From assembly GCF_030272615.1 (NCBI RefSeq), contig NC_081406.1, positions 468,828,400 through 468,892,399 on the forward strand: DNA of 64,000 bases, in the 5' to 3' direction. Below are positions 58,262-64,000 of the stretch, one piece after another; within the stretch, counting starts at the first letter, position 1, and each line of letters begins with the position of its first letter. The position numbers and the translations under genes were made by a program. Source of the DNA: Cryptomeria japonica. Lineage: Eukaryota; Streptophyta; Pinopsida; Cupressales; Cupressaceae. The notes under the pieces are model-generated. The model was not told where the DNA came from. It saw only the letters and a list, made by a program, of their open reading frames with translations, and ran no database searches.

Positions 58262-61200
58262 AATCTCATCCAGGTAAGACTTGATAGATCCCTTGTTACT
58301 AATGATTGGATTCTTTCTCATAGATGCTCCCTTTCTATTATTAATGGAATTGGGTCAGACCATTATCCCATCTCTTTTGTTGCTGAGAATTTTAAGAATA
58401 ATCAGAGATTCCATTTTCGGTTCGAAAAGATGTGGACCTCCCACCCTAATCTTGAAAAATCTATTGCTAACTGGTGGAATCTTGATGTTAATGGAACTTC
58501 CATGTATAAAGTTGCTAAAAAACTTAAAAACATCAAAACCAATATTAAGACTTGGAACAAGAAGGTCTTTGGTGATATCTTTGATCCAAAGAAAAAACTA
58601 AAGGAGGAACTGGACCAGATACAAAATTCAATACTGAAAGAAGGCTACAAAAAGTATTCCAAAGCCATGGAATATGATGTTCTAGTTAAACTCCACAACA
58701 TTATCTCTAGGGAAGAAATCTATTGGAGGCAGAGATCTAGGGCTATATGGTTGAAGGCAGGGAACAAAAACACTAAATTTTTCCATATGACTTCTCTAAA
58801 ACACAAGGCAGTGAATAGAATCACAAGACTGATTGTTGAAAACAACACTCTACTTAATAAGGACGAAATCAGGGATGAAGCTATCAAATTCTTCAATCAA
58901 CTCCTTACTAGTAACAAGGACATTGATCAAACCCACCAATTCAATTTGGTTAATATTATTCCTAAGGTCATTAACCCTATTCAGAATAAGGCCCTTACTT
59001 CTATCCAGTCTGCTAGAGAAATTAAAAAAGTTGTCTTTTCATTTCAAGGGGATAAAGCTCTGGGTCCTGACGGTTTCCCTATGTTTTTCTTCCAAGAATT
59101 CTGGCATATTGTGGGGGAAGACACGGTTAATGCGGTCAAAGAATTCTTTGGATCTAGAAGAATCCTTAAGGAACTCAACTCCACTTTTATAGACCTAATC
59201 CCCAAAGTTGCTGGGGCAGACTCTATGGGAAATTTTAGGCCAATTATCCTATGTAACTCTTTCTACAAAATCATATCCAAAGTTATGACCACTAGAATTT
59301 TGGTGGTGCTTCCCTTCATCATCTCTAAGGAGCAGAAAGGTTTTGTTCCTAGTAGGAAGATTCTGGACTCAATTATTCTTGTTCATGAGAACATTCATTC
59401 CCTCAGTGCTGCTAAAAAAGAAGGCTTCTTGATAAAGTTGGATTTGGTGAAGGCTTATGATAGAGTGGAGTGGGATGTTCTCTTCAAAATCATGGGGGCT
59501 TTTGGTTTTGATGAAAAGGTAACCAAAATAATCAGAGAGTTGATCACCACTCCTATGTTCTCTATTCTGATTAATGGATCTCCTACCAATTTTTTTAAAA
59601 CTTCAAGAGGGATCAGAAAAGGAGATCCCATATCTCCTATCCTTTTTACCATTTTGGCTGAAAGTATGAGCAAATTGATTCACAATTTGAAACAAAGAAA
59701 AACTATCAAAGGTCTTCAACCTTCCTCCGCCAATGTTTTTTGCACTCATCAATAGTTTGTTGATGACACTATCCTCATGGGATATTCTTCTATCAAGGAT
59801 GTTGATGCCTTCAAAACTGCTCTTAACTCCTCTAATTTGGCTACTGGTCAGCAAGTCAGTTGGGACAAATCGGCTATTTACTTCCTGAATACTCCGATCA
59901 TAAGACAACAGAAAATTGCTAAAATTATTGGGTGCAAAGTGGAAATGCTCCCTTCCACTTATATGGGTCTTCCCTTGGGTTTAGCTCCCCCAAATTCTTT
60001 CTGGAATATGCTTATTGATAAATTCAATAAAAGACTTGCTAGATGGAAAGGCTCAATGTTATCTCAGGCTAGGAAACTGCAGCTCCTTCAAGCTACTCTT
60101 CAAAATCTCCCTGTTTATGCCCTCAACCTATTTGGTATCCCGACTAAATTTGCTGAAGCAATGGAAAGAATCCAAAAGAGATTTTTATGGTCTGGAGTGG
60201 AAGAAAAAAAGAGAATATCCTTGGTTGCTTGGGACAAAGTGTGTAGACCAAAGAACAAAGCGGGGTTGGGGATTAAATCTCTAAAAACCTTTTAACAAAG
60301 CTCTTCTTTCTAAACAATTATGGAGAGCCTATGATACTAAGAAATATTGGAATCAAATTTGGTTTACAAATACATTCAGAATTAGCCTATCTAAGGGGTC
60401 CTTAACTCTAAAGACATCCTTGTTGGATCCTTCATCTAGAATAGCATTACTAAATCCATAAAAGTGGCAAAAGATGGGGTTGGATGGGTCCTTGGAAAAG
60501 GTGATAGAATAAGGTTTTGGGAAGACCTTGGATGAAGAATGAAGCTCTTTATGATCAAAACAACAATCAAATTATTGAGGAGTGTAAAAAGGAGGTTTGG
60601 GCTTATGGTGTGTGACTACTGGAAGGAGGACAAGTGGCTTAGGCTTGATGACATTCATTCTAGATTTTCCTCCCTCCAGAAGGAGTTGTTGTCATTTTCT
60701 CCTAACAAAGACTATGATGATGTATTCCTCTGGAAAAGTGATCCTAAAGGTGAATTTACAGTTGCCTCGGCCTATAAAAACACCTTTTCTCAAACCAGCA
60801 ATCCCATTTGGAGTAAAGTTTGGACCAACATTTTGATCCCTAAAGTCAACATTTTCTTTTGGCTTGCTTCTCGTAATAGTACCCTTACTCTTGACAATTT
60901 AATCTAAAGAGGTTTCCAATTCCCTAATAGATGTGAGCTATGCCAAAAGGATGGGGAATTAGTTGATCATCTCTTTTTTCACTGCTCTTTTACCTAGGAT
61001 ATTTGGTGCAAAATGTGGGAAAAATGAAAATTTAATTGGGTTATGAACAAGAGTATCAAGGATATTATCTGGAAATGGAATTTTCCAACCAAATGCCAAA
61101 TTATCAAGAACCTTTGGTCTTTGACCCTCCCCATGATTTGCTGGGGCATTTGGAAAGAAAGAAATAATAGGATATTTAGGGGAGCTACGTGTATTACTAA

Positions 61201-61875
61201 GGTGGTCGTTGAAAAAATCTACAGGGCTATAAAGGAGAACATCAATATTCCTCACAAGAATAATCAGCAATAGTCTATGAGTGATATGAATGATATGGAA
61301 AGAGACATCCTCACTAAATGGAACCTAATGCATAAGGTCTATAGATCAGAAAATAAGAATAGGAGAGATAACATTGTCTAGCATTTTCCTGAATATGACT
61401 ACATAAAGGTTAATTTTGATGGGGCGGCTAAAGGGAACCCTAGAAAGGCTGGTGGTGGAGGAGTTATTAGAAATGCTCAAGGAATTTTCATTTTTTCTTT
61501 TGCTTCTCCTTTTGGGGTCCAAAATAACCATGTGGCTGAAGCTTTGGCAATGCTAAAGAGCCTCCAGCTAGCTCAGGAATTCAAATTCAAAAAAATTGGC
61601 TCGAAGGGGACTCTTTAAACATCATACAAGCCCTCAAAGGTACAAGTTCTCTTTCCTGGAATATTACCAATTTAATTAAAAATGCTAAATATCTTTTAAA
61701 TAACTATGTTAGCATTAGTATAACTCATACCTTTAGAGAAGGCAATAAGGTTGCAGATATCCTAGCTAATGAAGGGGTCAATTTGGAGATGGATGTCAAA
61801 TACATTGGAGAAACTCACATTAAAAGGGAGGTTAAAGAGAAATTATACTTTGATCGCATCAATGGGTCAAGTTAA
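58262..61875 (+). pseudogene. LINE ORF2: endonuclease C-terminus, reverse transcriptase, zf-RVT, RNase H
   Basis: The first codons are the endonuclease end (VRLDRSLVTNDWILSHR, then GSDHYPISF with the conserved Asp-His near 58352). RT blocks are LGPDGFPMFFFQEFW, IDLIPKVAGADSMGNFRPI, FLIKLDLVKAYDRVEWDVL and RGIRKGDPISPILF. The catalytic motif FVDD (59756-59767) directly follows a TAG stop (59753-59755). A zf-RVT region (WKSDPKGEFTVASAYKN…CELCQKDGELVDHLFFHC, 60730-60985) and an RNase H (VNFDGAAKGNPRKAGGGGVI, AEALAMLKSLQLA, NKVADILANEG; 61400-61790) follow. Frame changes lie near 60290 and 61605. RT plus terminal RNase H is typical of plant L1 LINEs. A frame change in the RNase H and the lost 5' end make it inactive. 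Confidence 0.92.
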
Positions 61876-63730
61876 TCTCATGATTACTTTCTGGGGAACA
61901 ATTTCCAAAGATAGATTTTGGGGGCAGATTAACTGTCAGATTATGAGTGTTTTTTGGTATCATTTCCAAGATCATATGTTTGTGAAAGATTATAGTAATA
62001 ATCATTGGGTTTGTGTGGCCATAAGCAGCAATTTCAAAACAATGAAAGAGTCTTTACATGGGAATTCCAGAAATAACAAGTTTTCAGAGTCTTATCTATG
62101 GATTGTGAATTGCAGCAGTGGGTATCTTTACTTGAAGCTCAGAATGGGTGGTAACCTAAATAGGAACAAGCCTCTAGGATGTGAAAATTGGAAGAGTGAA
62201 TGAAAGGTTTGGAGAAGGCTCCACAGATACGGCTTTACTGACTATATGGAAAAGCTTCACGGAAGTAGAAATTATGTGTCTTATGGTTTTGTTAAAAGCT
62301 AGAGTAACAAAAGAGTCACCTTGTTCGGGGAGATTTGGCAAATTGATGAAAACATGGTTGCAGAGGTCATGGGTCTCCAGATGGAGGGGACTAAATTTTA
62401 CAGGGATCGGAAGTATGCAGCTAAAGCTTTCAAAAACTTCCCAAAGTCAGAAGATGAGAAGGGAAAGCTTGTAAAGAAGGACAACATCTCCTACTACACT
62501 CCCCAGTAGGTAAAGCCTTTCTGGCAAAAATTTCTAAGGGTTTTAATGGAGTATTTGACTGTGGATGGCAGATTTACAATAATTTATAACTATCATTTTT
62601 CTATTCTGAATGGGCTAAAATATCCCTGCCCTTCTATTTAGCATCCTCTCTAAATGAGAGCCTTGCAGACCATGCTAAAAAGCCTAAATCTTACCCTTTA
62701 GCCCACTAGGGGCTCATACTACTAATATATGAACATCTGAAGGATAAGTCTAGGGCAAACAAAGATGACCCTTTGATCATTAACACTCATATCTCTGAGA
62801 CTTGCAAAGACTCTGACTTGAATGGGGATCAGCCCAACACCCCTACCCACAAAAAAGGAAACCTAAAACAGAGCATGAGGAAAAGGAGGTGCATTGTGAT
62901 GAGGAAGAGGAAAAGGATAAGGACACTGATACTAAAATGGAGAAAAATAAGGATGAGAACTATGGTGAAGGGGAGGAAGGGGGTAATTCTAAAAACCCTC
63001 ACTCTAACCCTAAGGGCTCAGAAAGTGAGAATGCTGCTCTGAATCCTAAGGAGTATGACAACCCTAACTCTGAGGAGATTGAACAGGGCAAGGACTCTAC
63101 GAACACCATCTTGGACACTGCCCATAACTGCACTCTAGAATCCTTCAATTTCCAGAAATGGGTTGTCAAAAACATCACCGGTATGCAAGGTAAGAAAAGG
63201 GAGCTGGAAGATAAGATTAATAAGCTGATTAAGAATTCTGACTCTGGGAAACAGAATGAGGATACGGAAAATAGTGAAGCTGAGGAGGAAATGGAGATGG
63301 AGGACTGGCTAGAGAAAGATCTTATCAAAGGGGACCTGAAACATTTGGAGGATGTTATTAGAACTCTGAAAGAGCAGGTGGAGGAGGACAAAGACAACAT
63401 CAACGCCCAAATCGCCCGTAATGAGAAGGCTTTGAAAAGCCTCATGAACCATAGCCTCCAGGTCCTTAAAGTTTCTTCCTATAATATGTATGCTTTGGTG
63501 GATCATTTGGAAAGGAAAAATCAGGATAAGAACCTGGTAATTATAGAAGATTCTCCAACCTCCAGCCCCACCCACCAGAACCCTAGATGCAGAACTAGGT
63601 AGACCACTATTGGGAAGGACACCAAAATGAAAGAGAGCTAGTTGGGACAGGAAAACAATGACCTAAGGGAAGCGGCCAAGGAGATGATGCTCTTGGTATA
63701 GAATGCTAAGGAAAATACGAAGAGTTTTTA
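61862..63730 (+). pseudogene. LINE ORF3: acidic, coiled-coil protein with a transposon-associated domain, unknown function
   Basis: ATG 61862 overlaps the ORF2 stop (61873-61875) in another frame. Codons run in one frame to about 62630, with TGA near 62201, TAG near 62298 and TAG near 62506. They continue in a second frame to about 62870 and a third to about 63730. Part one contains GEIWQIDENMVAEVMGLQMEG (62324-62386), KFYRDRKYAAKAFKNFPKS and PFWQKFLRVLMEYLTVDGRF, then PFYLASSLNESLADHAKKP. Part two (62889-63602) is a strongly acidic stretch, then a Lys/Glu/Leu coiled coil (GDLKHLEDVIRTLKEQVEED). The first part resembles plant transposon-associated domains with a GLPMEG-like motif. The product is not recognised. 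Confidence 0.72.
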
Positions 63731-63906
63731 ATTAACTTGTAATGTTGGGCTTGGGGCCAATTTCTTGTTGGCCTCTTGTTGTCCCTTTCTCTACTGCTGG
63801 TTTTTTTTTTGGTCTTTTGCAGCTATCTTGTTTTGTTTCCTTCTTGGATATCTTTCGAATGTAATCAAGTTTCGGGTCCCTTATAACTTGTATTTACTTA
63901 ATCAAA
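63731..63906 (+). other. LINE 3' untranslated region
   Basis: T-rich sequence with tatctttcgaatgtaatcaa and tcgggtccc-type motifs, ending ttacttaatcaaa just before the target duplication. There is no long poly(A), so the tail is minimal or eroded. Confidence 0.65.
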
Positions 63907-64000
63907 AACATTTACTTCCAAAAATTCTAAAATATCTGACAGTAGGAATATGGCCAAACCATAATTCATAAGGAGTCTTACCGGTATCACCTTTAATGTG
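63907..64000 (-). pseudogene. Copia-2 integrase segment beyond the LINE
   Basis: On the minus strand this reads GDTGKTPYELWFGHIPTVRY then FRIFGSK, the conserved copia integrase C-terminal block. It joins CYIRRDDALGKFDRRS at 58257 and below across the LINE, proving the nesting. It runs off the window end. Confidence 0.9.

Larger units (their letters stand above)
58258..63906 (+). mobile_element. 5'-truncated L1-type LINE with a third ORF
   Basis: Target duplications aacattta flank it (58250-58257 and 63907-63914), and the copia-2 integrase frame is restored when it is removed. It begins inside the endonuclease domain, as is usual for 5' truncation. ORF2 (58262-61875) and a downstream ORF3 (61862-63730) follow, with a short 3' UTR and no clear poly(A) tail. 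Several stops and frame changes occur. Confidence 0.92.
54776..64000 (-). mobile_element. Copia-2: Ty1/copia element, split by a LINE, running past the window end
   Basis: On the minus strand integrase sequence (63915-64000, then 58257 downward) leads to RT, RNase H (56375-56635), purine tracts and a 3' LTR (54776-55964). Its insertion point is in gypsy-3 integrase. Domain order and protein blocks match copia-1 at moderate similarity. The 5' half is beyond 64000. Confidence 0.88.

Noticed and set aside
1-64000. Host protein-coding gene
   Set aside because: Every long frame could be assigned to a transposable element or its accessory ORF; no intron-exon gene was recognised.

Overview
The window is nuclear DNA of a large-genome plant and consists almost entirely of nested transposable elements. 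A seed plant, possibly a conifer, fits best: Ty1/copia, chromovirus, Tat-type gypsy and L1-type LINE relics sit inside one another, LTR starts (PBS) match initiator tRNA-Met, and no host gene, rRNA or tRNA gene is visible. The organism is an inference from element content.

Nesting, left arm. The deepest layer is a decayed Tat-type gypsy element (+, 48427-52838). A second gypsy element (-, 5' LTR ending at 48426, gag at 37070-38504) is inserted in it. That element carries two insertions. One is TRG-1 (+, 38675-46183, perfect TSD aaaat), a non-autonomous copia-like element with a zinc-knuckle ORF1 and a huge ORF2 but no polymerase. The other is TRG-2 (-, 23663-37064), a decayed relative of TRG-1. 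TRG-2 has a solo LTR (24166-25636) in its ORF2, a complete copia element (+, 29076-36751, perfect TSD ccaac) in its LTR, and at its left side a chromovirus-type gypsy element (gypsy-1, -, 1-23662, running off the window start). Gypsy-1 in turn is split in its gag by a LARD-like element (+, 5839-18657): two 4.5-kb LTRs around a 3.8-kb internal region with no coding capacity.

Nesting, right arm. At 52839 the Tat relic is interrupted by a third gypsy element (-, LTR 52839-53651, integrase 53652-54775). Its integrase is interrupted by a copia element (copia-2, -, 3' LTR 54776-55964, pol 56375-58257 and 63915-64000). That copia integrase region is interrupted by a 5'-truncated LINE (+, 58258-63906, TSD aacattta), which has an unusual third ORF downstream of its RT/RNase H ORF.

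Most coding regions are pseudogenes. Their in-frame stops are mostly TAG/TAA, and several catalytic residues are changed by G-to-A. This fits deamination of methylated cytosine in silenced elements. The parts most worth following up are TRG-1, the LINE third ORF, and the LARD-like element with its tandem hairpin array and ~39-bp repeat array.
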